A DNA stretch of 32,095 nt from Planctomycetota bacterium (GTDB taxonomy: Bacteria; Planctomycetota; JACQVV01; JASMLP01), in assembly GCA_030748635.1 (NCBI GenBank), contig JASMLP010000082.1, positions 1 to 32,095 of the forward strand, in the 5' to 3' direction. Shown piece by piece: positions 1 through 7,419 of this stretch; within the stretch, counting starts at the first letter, position 1; the number at the start of each line of letters is the position of its first letter. The position numbers and the translations under genes were made by a program. Under the pieces are notes generated by a model. It was given only the letters and a program-made list of their open reading frames with translations, did not search any database and was not told the origin of the DNA.

Positions 1-3
1 GGA

Positions 4-23
4 CCTCGGCCTACAGGCCGAGG
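4..23 (-). terminator. Hairpin downstream of sdhB, possible terminator
   Basis: A perfect 8-bp inverted repeat, CCTCGGCC and GGCCGAGG, with a 4-base loop lies 16 bases past the sdhB stop. It is GC-rich and well placed to end the sdh transcript. The window stops three bases beyond the stem, so a T tract on the minus strand cannot be checked. Confidence 0.5.
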
Positions 24-39
24 CGAACTATTTGTCGCC

Positions 40-783
40 TCAGCAGCCGCCGAAGAGTTTTCGTTTGAGCATCATGATCGGATCGTAGAATCGGTCCACC
101 ACGCGTTCCTTGAGCGGAATGATGCCGTTGTCGGTGATGCCGATATGTTCGGGGCACACTTCGGTGCAGCAACGGGTAATGTTGCAGAATCCGGATCCGT
201 ACTCTTCTTTGATTTTGGGAATCCGGTCGGCGGTGTCGAGGGGATGCATGTCCAAGCTGGCGAGTCGGATCAGGAATCGGGGGCCGACAAACGCGTCGTG
301 ACGTTCGTGATCGCGCAAGACGTGGCAGACGTCCTGACACAGAAAGCATTCGATGCACTTGCGAAATTCCTGAACTCGGTCGACATCCGCCTGGGACATC
401 CGGTATTTGCCGTCGGGGTCTCTCGGCTTGGGTGTGAACGGTTGGATCTTCTTGTTCTGTTCGTAGTTCCAGGAAACATCGCTCGCAAGATCTTTCTGGA
501 TCGGAAAGGTCTTGACCGGCTGGCAGGTGATGGTTTCGTCGGGGTGGTAGAGGTTCATGCGGGTCATGCAGGCGAGCTTGGGCTTTCCGTTGATTTCCAT
601 CGAACAGGAACCACATTTGCCGGCTTTGCAGTTCCAGCGCACCGCCATGTCGTTGGCCTGCTCGGCCTGGATGCGGTGGATGACGTCCAGGACGACCATC
701 CCCTCACCTGTTTCTTGTTTGTAAGTTTTGAATTCCCCGCCTGTGGCATCACCACGCCAGATGCGGAATGTACGCATGGTCAT
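40..783 (-). CDS. sdhB: Succinate dehydrogenase iron-sulfur subunit
   Basis: This is the iron-sulfur subunit (247 aa) that carries electrons from the SdhA flavin to the membrane anchor. The N-terminal plant-ferredoxin-like domain has the [2Fe-2S] ligands C52, C57, C60 and C72. The C-terminal domain has C143-x2-C146-x2-C149-x3-C153, then C200, C206 and C210 in the CCTEVCPEHI region, which matches the [4Fe-4S] and [3Fe-4S] ligand pattern of the family. The ATG overlaps the sdhA stop in an ATGA junction, and an AAAGG ribosome-binding site sits about 8 bases upstream, so the start is secure and the two genes are translationally coupled. It is the last gene of the sdhC-sdhA-sdhB operon. The 247-residue length and the gene order match actinobacterial Sdh1 rather than the E. 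coli sdhCDAB layout. Identification is firm; the protein is complete. Confidence 0.96.
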   Translation of the reverse strand: MTMRTFRIWRGDATGGEFKTYKQETGEGMVVLDVIHRIQAEQANDMAVRWNCKAGKCGSCSMEINGKPKLACMTRMNLYHPDETITCQPVKTFPIQKDLASDVSWNYEQNKKIQPFTPKPRDPDGKYRMSQADVDRVQEFRKCIECFLCQDVCHVLRDHERHDAFVGPRFLIRLASLDMHPLDTADRIPKIKEEYGSGFCNITRCCTEVCPEHIGITDNGIIPLKERVVDRFYDPIMMLKRKLFGGC

Positions 784-2621
784 GAGTTGACCTTTCCGGA
801 TTCGAGATCTTCGATTGAAGCGAAAGCGATCGAGGCCAGCGCCTCGGGAGGTTCGGGACGATTAATTTTTTCAACCTCCATCCCTTCGTCGCCCTTTCGG
901 ATGACGATATTGACCTGGCCCCAGTTTTCCTGTTCACCCTCGAAGTCGAGTCGGGTGTGAGCCCCCCGACTTTCTTCGCGGAGAAGAGCGGCTCGGGCCA
1001 CGGATTCGGAGGTAAGCATCATCGGTCTCAGGTCGAGCGCTTCGTGCCAGCCAGCATTGAATTGGCTGGCTCCATGAGCTTTGACCTGCTGGACATCTTC
1101 TTGAAGTTTTTCGAGGAGGTCAACGCCTCGAGACAGGTCTTCTCCGGTTCGCACGATGCCGACGTGTTCGCCCATGATGTCCTGGATCTTATCGTGGAGG
1201 AGGTAGGGGTTGGTGCCCTCTTCCCGATTGAGAATATCTGTCGCGAAGCGAATGCAACGGACGACCTGTTCGTCATCGATGGCTGGGGGAGCGCCACTAT
1301 CTTCGTTGGTGTAGGTTACCGCTCCCTGTCCCGCGAGGTGACCAAAGACCAGGAGGTCGGAGAGCGAGTTGCCTCCCAGACGGTTGGCGCCGTGCATTCC
1401 GGCGGAGCATTCGCCGCATGCGAACAGCCCCGGTACTCGGGTTTGCTGACTGTCGGAGTCGACTCGAATACCTCCCATGAAGTAGTGCAAGGTGGGGCCC
1501 ACCTGCATCGCCTCGCGGGTGATATCTACCTCGGCGAGTTCCCTGAATTGGTGGTACATCGAGGGGAGTTTCCTCTTGATGAAATCCGCGTCTCTGCGAT
1601 TGGCAATGTCGAGAAAGGCGCCGCCCTGGGGTGAACCGCGTCCAGCCTTGACCTCGGCCAGGATGGCGCGGGCGACGACATCTCGGGTGAGTAGTTCGGG
1701 AGGACGTCGGGCTCCATCGACTCCCTGGAGCCACTTTTCGGCTTCCTCGATGGTATCGGCCGTTTCCGACTTGAACCGATCAGGGATGTAATTGAACATG
1801 AATCGTTCGTTTTTATTGTTGAGAAGGATTCCCCCTTCTCCCCGAACTCCCTCGGTGACCAGAGTGCCTCGAACTGACGGGGGCCAGACCATTCCGGTGG
1901 GGTGGAACTGGGTGAATTCCATGTCCATCAGTTCGGCTCCGGCCTGATAGGCGAGGTCGTAGCCGTCTCCGGTGTATTCCCAGGAGTTGGAGGTGACTCG
2001 CCAGCATCGTCCGCCTCCTCCGGTGGCCAGAATCACGGCTCGGGTTTTCACGAGGAGGAATCGCCCGGAATCTCGCCACAGGCAAAGAACTCCGGCGATG
2101 CGTCCATCGGCATCGAGGAGCAAGTCGAGCGCCTTGCATTCCATGTAGACTTCCATCCCCTGATGAACGCCATAGTCTTGCAGGGTGCGAATCATCTCGA
2201 GTCCGGTGCGGTCCCCGACGTGGGCCAGGCGGGGGTAGCGGTGTCCTCCGAAGTTGCGCTGGTTGATCAGGCCGTCCTGGGTTCGGTCGAAAACCGCGCC
2301 CCACTCTTCGAGTTCGTTGACTCGCTCCGGGGCATTTTTGGCGTGTAGTTCGGCCATTCGCCAGGTCGAGAGGAATTTGCTTCCTCGCATGGTGTCGCGG
2401 AAGTGAACCTTCCAGTTGTCGCGAGCGTCTACATTGCCCAGAGCCGCGGCCATGCCTCCTTCAGCCATGACGGTGTGGGCCTTGCCGAGGAGGGATTTGC
2501 AGATGACGGCGGTGTTTTTCCCGCTTTGCGCGCATTCGACCGCAGCGCGAAGACCCGCGCCTCCGGCTCCGATGACAAGAATGTCGTGTTCGACCGTTTG
2601 TAGTTCAGATACATCAACCAT
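780..2621 (-). CDS. sdhA: Succinate dehydrogenase flavoprotein subunit
   Basis: This is the catalytic FAD subunit (613 aa), oxidising succinate to fumarate on the cytoplasmic face of the membrane. The dinucleotide-binding motif GAGGAGLRAA is at residues 18-27. H49 in KAHTVMAEGG is the expected covalent FAD histidine. Active-site landmarks are H240 (FTQFHPTG), LVTEGVRGEGG at 254-264, R313 (LLTRD), H379 (LHYFMGGI) and R414 (MHGANRLGGNSL). The sequence reads very like actinobacterial Sdh1-type SdhA throughout, including the YTGDG and KLPSMYHQF segments. It starts 30 bases after sdhC, with only a weak purine-rich ribosome-binding site, and overlaps sdhB by four bases. Fumarate reductase activity cannot be ruled out from sequence alone, but the partner anchor favours succinate oxidation with quinone. 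No key residue appears to be missing. Confidence 0.96.
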   Translation of the reverse strand: MVDVSELQTVEHDILVIGAGGAGLRAAVECAQSGKNTAVICKSLLGKAHTVMAEGGMAAALGNVDARDNWKVHFRDTMRGSKFLSTWRMAELHAKNAPERVNELEEWGAVFDRTQDGLINQRNFGGHRYPRLAHVGDRTGLEMIRTLQDYGVHQGMEVYMECKALDLLLDADGRIAGVLCLWRDSGRFLLVKTRAVILATGGGGRCWRVTSNSWEYTGDGYDLAYQAGAELMDMEFTQFHPTGMVWPPSVRGTLVTEGVRGEGGILLNNKNERFMFNYIPDRFKSETADTIEEAEKWLQGVDGARRPPELLTRDVVARAILAEVKAGRGSPQGGAFLDIANRRDADFIKRKLPSMYHQFRELAEVDITREAMQVGPTLHYFMGGIRVDSDSQQTRVPGLFACGECSAGMHGANRLGGNSLSDLLVFGHLAGQGAVTYTNEDSGAPPAIDDEQVVRCIRFATDILNREEGTNPYLLHDKIQDIMGEHVGIVRTGEDLSRGVDLLEKLQEDVQQVKAHGASQFNAGWHEALDLRPMMLTSESVARAALLREESRGAHTRLDFEGEQENWGQVNIVIRKGDEGMEVEKINRPEPPEALASIAFASIEDLESGKVNS

Positions 2622-2651
2622 AATTAGATATTCCGTTCCGCGTCGATCGCG

Positions 2652-3497
2652 TCAGTTCCAGGTGTTGAAGTCTTTGATCACATTCATCGAGACGAGGCGA
2701 ACGTAAACATCGGTGAGAGCGACTCCGAATAGGCTGACCCAGGCGAAGAGCATATGTCGGGTATTGAGCCAACTGCAGCCTTGCCAGGCCCGATGTCGGG
2801 TCTGAACGATGGCGCAACCGGAAAATCGGTTCATCTTGCCACCGATCAGATGACGGTAGGAGTGGCAGCCGAATGTGTAGCAGCTGAGGAAGACCACATT
2901 CAGGGTGAGAACCACGCTTCCGACCCCGATGCCGATCTTTCCTCCTCGGAAGTAACTCTGGAAAGCGTCCCAGGACAGGATGAAGATGAAAGCTATCGCA
3001 AAGTAAAGCGCGTAGCGGTGGAGGTTCTGGAAGATGAGGAAAGAGGTTTCCCCCTTGTATTTTTTCTGAGGAACGGCTCCCACGGAACAGCCGGGTGGGG
3101 TTCCGGTGAAGGTGCGGTAGTAAGCTTTACGATAGTAGTAGCAGGTAAATCGGAAAGCTCCCGGAAAGGCCAAAATGAGAAAGGCGGGGGAAAAAGGAAG
3201 AGAACTCGGCCACCAGTCGGGTTTTTCTCCGAACCAGGAATGGTGGGCGGGGACAGATCCTTCGGCCTGCGTGTCGACGAGCAGAACGGGGGAGTAGAAG
3301 GGGGAAAGGTATCCGCCGAACCCTTCGGCGCCCCCATCGACCCAGTAGTGATTTGCCTGGAAAGCGGCCCAGGTAGAGTAGGTAATAAATCCGAGGAGAA
3401 TGGTTGCCGTCAGGGCGGGTCCTGTCCACCATGAATCGGCTCGTAGGGTCTGGGCCAAGCCGGCCTTGTGGCCACCGGTCAACGTGCTGGGGCTCAT
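2652..3497 (-). CDS. sdhC: Succinate dehydrogenase membrane anchor, Sdh1-type, five-helix
   Basis: This is the single membrane anchor (281 aa) of the complex, which passes electrons to quinone; no separate sdhD is present. Five hydrophobic segments are visible at about residues 26-46, 101-118, 158-178, 190-210 and 248-268. It is not the usual three-helix SdhC. Landmarks such as TCYYYRKAYYR (118-128), CYTFGCHSYRH (206-216) and TRHMLFAW (246-253) recall actinobacterial Sdh1 anchors. Cys and His residues cluster on or near the helices: C119, C137, H160, C206, C211, H212, H216, H235 and H248. As I recall, a mycobacterial Sdh1 structure shows a Rieske-type [2Fe-2S] cluster in this subunit; whether these residues are the equivalent ligands is inference. 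An AGGAG ribosome-binding site (3507-3512) and an upstream promoter mark it as the first gene of the operon. Confidence 0.88.
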   Translation of the reverse strand: MSPSTLTGGHKAGLAQTLRADSWWTGPALTATILLGFITYSTWAAFQANHYWVDGGAEGFGGYLSPFYSPVLLVDTQAEGSVPAHHSWFGEKPDWWPSSLPFSPAFLILAFPGAFRFTCYYYRKAYYRTFTGTPPGCSVGAVPQKKYKGETSFLIFQNLHRYALYFAIAFIFILSWDAFQSYFRGGKIGIGVGSVVLTLNVVFLSCYTFGCHSYRHLIGGKMNRFSGCAIVQTRHRAWQGCSWLNTRHMLFAWVSLFGVALTDVYVRLVSMNVIKDFNTWN

Positions 3498-3532
3498 GTC
3501 GTGAGGCTCCTGTAGTGAATGAACAGGCGGGT

Positions 3533-3562
3533 ACTTTACTGGGGTGAAGATCGAATCGTCAA
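3533..3562 (-). promoter_or_regulatory. Candidate sigma-70-type promoter of sdhC-sdhA-sdhB
   Basis: Read on the minus strand, TTGACG (3562-3557) and TAAAGT (3538-3533) are separated by 18 bases. This matches the -35 hexamer at 5 of 6 and the -10 hexamer at 4 of 6. Transcription would start near 3526, giving a leader of about 30 bases that carries the AGGAG ribosome-binding site of sdhC. The same architecture occurs at 7295-7324. Confidence 0.5.
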
Positions 3563-3616
3563 GAATTCTGCGGGAGAGAAGGTTTCGGAGCCGGTCTGAT
3601 TCGCCGATTCGTGTCT

Positions 3617-4606
3617 TCAGAGTAGGTGGGGAGCGAAACTTTCGGCCTGGGCGAGAAGACCGTAGATCCCACCGGTGTGCAGGAAGAGAACCCGGGATTC
3701 CGGGCCAAAACGGCCCATCTGGCTCTCTTTGACCAGCGCGTAGAGCGCCTTGCCGCTGTAGGTGGGGTCGAGGACGATGCCTTCCGTTCGGGCGATTCGA
3801 ACCATCTCATTCCGTTGGCTCACACTGGAAATTCCGTAGCCTTCTCCGACATAGTCGTCCAGGACGGTGGGCATGACGATCGGTTCAGAGGGCGAACCGA
3901 ATTGGGCTTCGAACCGGTCCAGAATACTGGCGATTCGGGCTTCGAAGGTGGGACGGTCATCGCAGACCGCAATCGAGATGATTTCTGTATCGAGGTTGAA
4001 CTGGGCCCGTCCAAGGGCGAGGCCCGCTGCGGTACCCCCCGAACCGCAGGCATGGATGAGATGGGTGAAGGTGGGGGTCGGGGCTTGGTGGGCGATCTCT
4101 TCGCAGGCGGTCAGATAGCCGAACGACCCCAGCGCATCGGAGGCTCCCTCGGGGATGAGATAGGGGGCGCGTCCCTGAGACCGAAGGCTGGCGGCGATGC
4201 GCTCGAAGACCGGATCGACATTTCGATACTCTTGCGGAGTTACCCAGTGGATCTGGGCGCCACAGAAAAGATCCAGGAAAAGGTTGCCTCGAGGAACATA
4301 GGGGGGCTCACCTCGCAGAATGAGGTGACAATCCAGGCCGGCCGAAGCGGCGAGAAGTGCGGTGGTGCGGCAATGGTTGGATTGAATGCCGCCGCAGGTA
4401 ATGAGGGTGTCGGAGCCCGAGCTTCGAATTGCCGGGAGATGGTATTCGAGTTTGCGTATCTTGTTGCCCGACATGGCCGAACCGGTCAGGTCGTCCCGCT
4501 TGACCCAGAGTTGAGGTCCCTCGAGTCGAGATTCGAAGCGTTCCAGTCGGTGGATGGGGGTGGGTGTCTGGGCGACCTTGCTCCGCTCAGGAAACTGGAT
4601 AGGCAT
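3617..4606 (-). CDS. D-cysteine desulfhydrase-like PLP enzyme
   Basis: This is a fold-type II PLP enzyme of the ACC deaminase/D-cysteine desulfhydrase family (329 aa from the chosen ATG), expected to break D-cysteine into pyruvate, sulfide and ammonia in the cytoplasm. K49 in SGNKIRKLEY is the PLP-binding lysine. QSNHCRTTA (75-83) and the phosphate-binding loop GSGGTAAG (188-195) are present. Two family-discriminating positions are visible: PTYSGK (281-286) has Ser where ACC deaminase has Glu, and LHTGG (309-313) has Thr where ACC deaminase has Leu. Both argue against ACC deaminase. The frame is open upstream to 4705, but homologues begin close to the PIHRLERF segment, so ATG 4606 is preferred despite a weak ribosome-binding site. 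The actual substrate (D-cysteine, L-cysteate or another amino acid) is unknown. It lies upstream of, and is not obviously linked to, the sdh operon. Confidence 0.82.
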   Translation of the reverse strand: MPIQFPERSKVAQTPTPIHRLERFESRLEGPQLWVKRDDLTGSAMSGNKIRKLEYHLPAIRSSGSDTLITCGGIQSNHCRTTALLAASAGLDCHLILRGEPPYVPRGNLFLDLFCGAQIHWVTPQEYRNVDPVFERIAASLRSQGRAPYLIPEGASDALGSFGYLTACEEIAHQAPTPTFTHLIHACGSGGTAAGLALGRAQFNLDTEIISIAVCDDRPTFEARIASILDRFEAQFGSPSEPIVMPTVLDDYVGEGYGISSVSQRNEMVRIARTEGIVLDPTYSGKALYALVKESQMGRFGPESRVLFLHTGGIYGLLAQAESFAPHLL

Positions 4607-4737
4607 GAATGAATCCGGAATAAAAGGGGTCACGAAAAAGCTGGAGGTGGGAACGATCATACGCAGGAGTGGCGATGAGGTCATCCCGCGGCTTCTTCGT
4701 GGCATCGATTCGGGCGGGAAGTTAGAATTCGCTCGTC

Positions 4738-5739
4738 TTGATTTTCGCCACCTTTGTCATCGACCCTCCCGCTCTTTTTCTGGTTGGGGTCCTGTATGCC
4801 CTGATGCTGGTTCATGTGGAGTGGCGCTCACCTACCTTGAGCCTGGCCGGCCCTTTCGGATGGGGATGGCTTTTTGTCGGCGGGTTCTACGCCCTGGCGA
4901 TTCTCTGTTACCAGCGAGCTCCTGCCTGGATGACGATGTATTTTTTGCCCGATGAGACCTCCTGGTCGGTCTGGGTTCTCGGGTATCTGGGCCTGGTTCT
5001 TTATGCTGTTCCCTACGCACTGGGTTTTGTGGTGGGGGTTGGGGCAAGGCGTCGTTCTCCCTGGGTCTTGGGGATCGTGATCTTCTCGAGTTTAGGCGTT
5101 CTTTTCTGGGTGGGGATAACGGTTCTGGATCGATATCAAGTGGTGGGTACCCGGGAAGAGTTTTTGGCCGGAACGGCTCGTCCTCTTTGGGATCACACGG
5201 AACTGATGCGCCTCTTGCTCCTGGGAACGCTGGGTCTTTCGGCCTGGGTGGTGGGAGGGATCGGACTGGCTCTTCGAAACCGACGGCGAAGACTTCTCGA
5301 CCCGGATCAGATCCTTCAGGCGTTTTCGCCGGTGCGTCGTCGTGTGGTTCAAGCGTTCGCTTGTCGGCTTTTTCCCGTGGGGATCGGGAGCGCGCACCAC
5401 GCGGGAAAGATGGATCTGGGGGAAGAGATGAGTCGTTACATGGTTCGTATGCCCTGGATGAATCGAGTGGGGCTCGGTTTGATGTTCGATCTGATCCAGT
5501 TCTGGCCTTATGTCGTTCGTCGGAAACCGGGGCGTTTTACCTCGCTTTGCGCCAGTGAGCAGGATCGGGTTTTGCATGCGATGGAGTCGAGCCGATCCGT
5601 GATTGTGCAGTCGATCTTTCACATTTTGAAGGTGGCTCTCTGCCTGCTTTACTGGGAAAGGCCGGAGGTTCTCGCCGAGGTGGGAGCGGTCTATCACGGC
5701 AAGGGAGAGCATCGTTCGGGGTGGGAAGGGCCGGAATGA
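4738..5739 (+). CDS. Membrane protein with gluconate-dehydrogenase subunit-3-like C-terminal domain
   Basis: This 333-aa protein has two parts. Residues 1-180 hold about five hydrophobic helices (near 4-24, 41-57, 76-102, 108-130 and 156-180), ending in a basic RNRRRR stop-transfer. Residues 194-320 form a soluble helical region that resembles the small subunit accompanying GMC flavoenzymes (gluconate 2-dehydrogenase subunit 3 family): an SPVRRRVVQAFACRLFP opening and a closing stretch with SEQDRVLHAMESSR followed by LCLLYWERPEVLAEVG. Its stop overlaps the ATG of the GMC gene (ATGA), so the two are translationally coupled and probably form one complex. The start is TTG at 4738, the first possible start after an in-frame TAG at 4723; a GGGAAG ribosome-binding site lies about 13 bases upstream. 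The first ATG (4804) would cut the first helix. My inference is that this protein tethers the dehydrogenase to the membrane. No heme or Cys ligands are obvious. Confidence 0.72.
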   Translation: MIFATFVIDPPALFLVGVLYALMLVHVEWRSPTLSLAGPFGWGWLFVGGFYALAILCYQRAPAWMTMYFLPDETSWSVWVLGYLGLVLYAVPYALGFVVGVGARRRSPWVLGIVIFSSLGVLFWVGITVLDRYQVVGTREEFLAGTARPLWDHTELMRLLLLGTLGLSAWVVGGIGLALRNRRRRLLDPDQILQAFSPVRRRVVQAFACRLFPVGIGSAHHAGKMDLGEEMSRYMVRMPWMNRVGLGLMFDLIQFWPYVVRRKPGRFTSLCASEQDRVLHAMESSRSVIVQSIFHILKVALCLLYWERPEVLAEVGAVYHGKGEHRSGWEGPE

Positions 5740-7298
5740 TCATTTCCGGCGATCAGGTGACCCGAAATGAAGAGATCCAAGCCGATGTTTGTGTGATCGG
5801 CTCGGGGTGCGGAGGATCGGTGGTCGCTCGTGAACTGTCCGAAGCGGGACACAGTGTGGTGGTTCTCGAGGAAGGAGGTCATTACACCCGGGAAGACTAC
5901 GGTACCTGGCGGCCCTCGAAATCGATGAATATTCTCTACCGGGAAAATGGAGCTCTTCCCGCTCTAGGGATCGGAGATACCCCGAACATCTATCTGCTGG
6001 TCGGCAAATGTGTCGGAGGCAGTTCGTTGGTCAACGGCGGGGTTTGCTGGCGTACACCCGAACGAGTTCTGGTTGACTGGAGAGATCGCCTGGGAATCTC
6101 CGAATTGACTCTCGAGGCGATGGACCGAGCTTTTGATCGGGTCGAAAGCGAGCTTCAGGTCGGTCGAGTGCCTGAGCATCTTCACAATGAGGGGGTTCGA
6201 CGCTTACAGGCCGCGGCTCTTCGTAAGGGGTGGTCGGGCCGAGCGCTGGATCGAAATGTGGTCGATTGTGATGCCTGCTGTCGCTGTCTTTTCGGGTGCC
6301 CTCACGACGCGAAGCGCAGTGTGTTGGTGACCTATCTCGAGTCGGCCCAGTCTTTCGGGACCCGGATCTATTCCGACTGTCGAGCCGAAAAAATAATCCG
6401 AAAGGGAAACCGAATTCTTGGGGTTCGGGCCCGGGTCATCGATCGACGTACCGGGATCGGCCTTCATCATCTTCGGGTTCGTTCGGAAATCGTGGTCCTG
6501 GCAGCGGGAAGTATTCATACACCTCTGGTCCTGATGAAGAACCGACTGGCCCGGAAGTCGGGGCAGGTGGGAAGAAATCTGACCGTTCATCCGTCCGCTC
6601 GGGTTTACGCTCGGTTCGATGACCCGATCGATCCCTGGAAGGGTTCTTTTCAGAGCTACGCGATCGAGGAGTTTCGTCCCGAAGGGATTCAGCTGATCAA
6701 TATCTATCCTTCTCCATCGATTGTCCTGGGAACCATGGGGGGGTTCGGAGTTCAGGCGCGTCAGGATGCGGAGCGGGTCAGGCATATCGGCGCGTTTGGC
6801 GGCATGATCAGCGATGTCAGCACGGGCCGGGTCCGTCCCGGTTTCGGTTGGAATCCGCTGGTGACCTACCGGATGCTTCCCCAGGACAAGGCCAAGTTTT
6901 TGCGAGCACTTCGCCTGGTGGGTGAGCTCTGGTTCGAGGCGGGGGCCCGCGAAATTTATCTTCCGATGCCCGACCCTGCGATCATGACCCGCCCCGATCA
7001 ACTGGATCGGATCGATCCCGATAAGATCCAGGCCTCCCGGATCGAGTGTGGGGCGCAACATCCCCTGGGCACCTGTCGGATGGGCATCGAACCCAAACAG
7101 TCAGTCGTGGGTCCTTGGGGACAGGTGCACGGCCTCGAAGGGCTCTATATCGCCGATGGGTCGGTGGTGCCGACCTCGGTGGCTGTCAATCCTCAGATCA
7201 CGATCATGGCGATGGCTACCCGGATCGCTTGGCGATTGGCGGAAACGAATCTGGGTCGATCGAGTGGATCTTCGCGACATGTTGGTTCGTTCGGTTGA
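5736..7298 (+). CDS. GMC family FAD-dependent alcohol/sterol-type oxidoreductase
   Basis: This 520-aa flavoprotein belongs to the glucose-methanol-choline family. The Rossmann motif IGSGCGGSVVARELSEAG is at 21-38, with a following LEEGG acidic end. GGSSLVNGGVCWRTP (94-108) is the FAD-contacting signature. HPLGTCRMG begins at H442, the catalytic histidine, and SVAVNPQITIMAMA holds the second active-site residue N485. A Cys-rich insert with C178, C181, C182, C184 and C188 resembles the one in long-chain alcohol oxidases and membrane-bound GMC dehydrogenases. No signal peptide is visible. ATG 5736 is preferred over the GTG at 5721 because it overlaps the upstream stop and has GGAAGG 6-7 bases before it. 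With its membrane-bound partner it probably oxidises an alcohol, sugar or sterol and donates electrons to the respiratory chain; the substrate is unknown. Confidence 0.88.
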   Translation: MIISGDQVTRNEEIQADVCVIGSGCGGSVVARELSEAGHSVVVLEEGGHYTREDYGTWRPSKSMNILYRENGALPALGIGDTPNIYLLVGKCVGGSSLVNGGVCWRTPERVLVDWRDRLGISELTLEAMDRAFDRVESELQVGRVPEHLHNEGVRRLQAAALRKGWSGRALDRNVVDCDACCRCLFGCPHDAKRSVLVTYLESAQSFGTRIYSDCRAEKIIRKGNRILGVRARVIDRRTGIGLHHLRVRSEIVVLAAGSIHTPLVLMKNRLARKSGQVGRNLTVHPSARVYARFDDPIDPWKGSFQSYAIEEFRPEGIQLINIYPSPSIVLGTMGGFGVQARQDAERVRHIGAFGGMISDVSTGRVRPGFGWNPLVTYRMLPQDKAKFLRALRLVGELWFEAGAREIYLPMPDPAIMTRPDQLDRIDPDKIQASRIECGAQHPLGTCRMGIEPKQSVVGPWGQVHGLEGLYIADGSVVPTSVAVNPQITIMAMATRIAWRLAETNLGRSSGSSRHVGSFG

Positions 7299-7324
7299 CA
7301 CTTTCTTGGCGGAGGTCGTAAACT
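7295..7324 (+). promoter_or_regulatory. Candidate sigma-70-type promoter of the propeller/MoxR/VWA cluster
   Basis: TTGACA (7295-7300, a perfect -35) and TAAACT (7319-7324, 4 of 6) are separated by 18 bases. The -35 overlaps the stop codon of the GMC gene, so the cluster downstream can be transcribed separately. The leader to ATG 7420 would be about 90 bases. Confidence 0.5.
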
Positions 7325-7419
7325 GATCTTTCTCGCGGTCAGTCGGCTTTGGCGATCGGTGTCGGTCAGGTTGAACGCGAGGCTCCCCTTTCTTCATCCC
7401 GCTTCTCATAGAGGAATCG

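Noticed and set aside
145..960. Long plus-strand open frame opposite sdhB and the end of sdhA
   Set aside because: It is the antisense shadow of conserved, well-supported genes and its translation has no family features.
3617..4606. Annotation as ACC deaminase
   Set aside because: The ACC-specific Glu and Leu positions are Ser284 and Thr311 here, which fits the desulfhydrase branch.
4607..4705. N-terminal extension of the D-cysteine desulfhydrase gene to an upstream ATG
   Set aside because: The extra 33 residues precede the usual family start and include no conserved motif.
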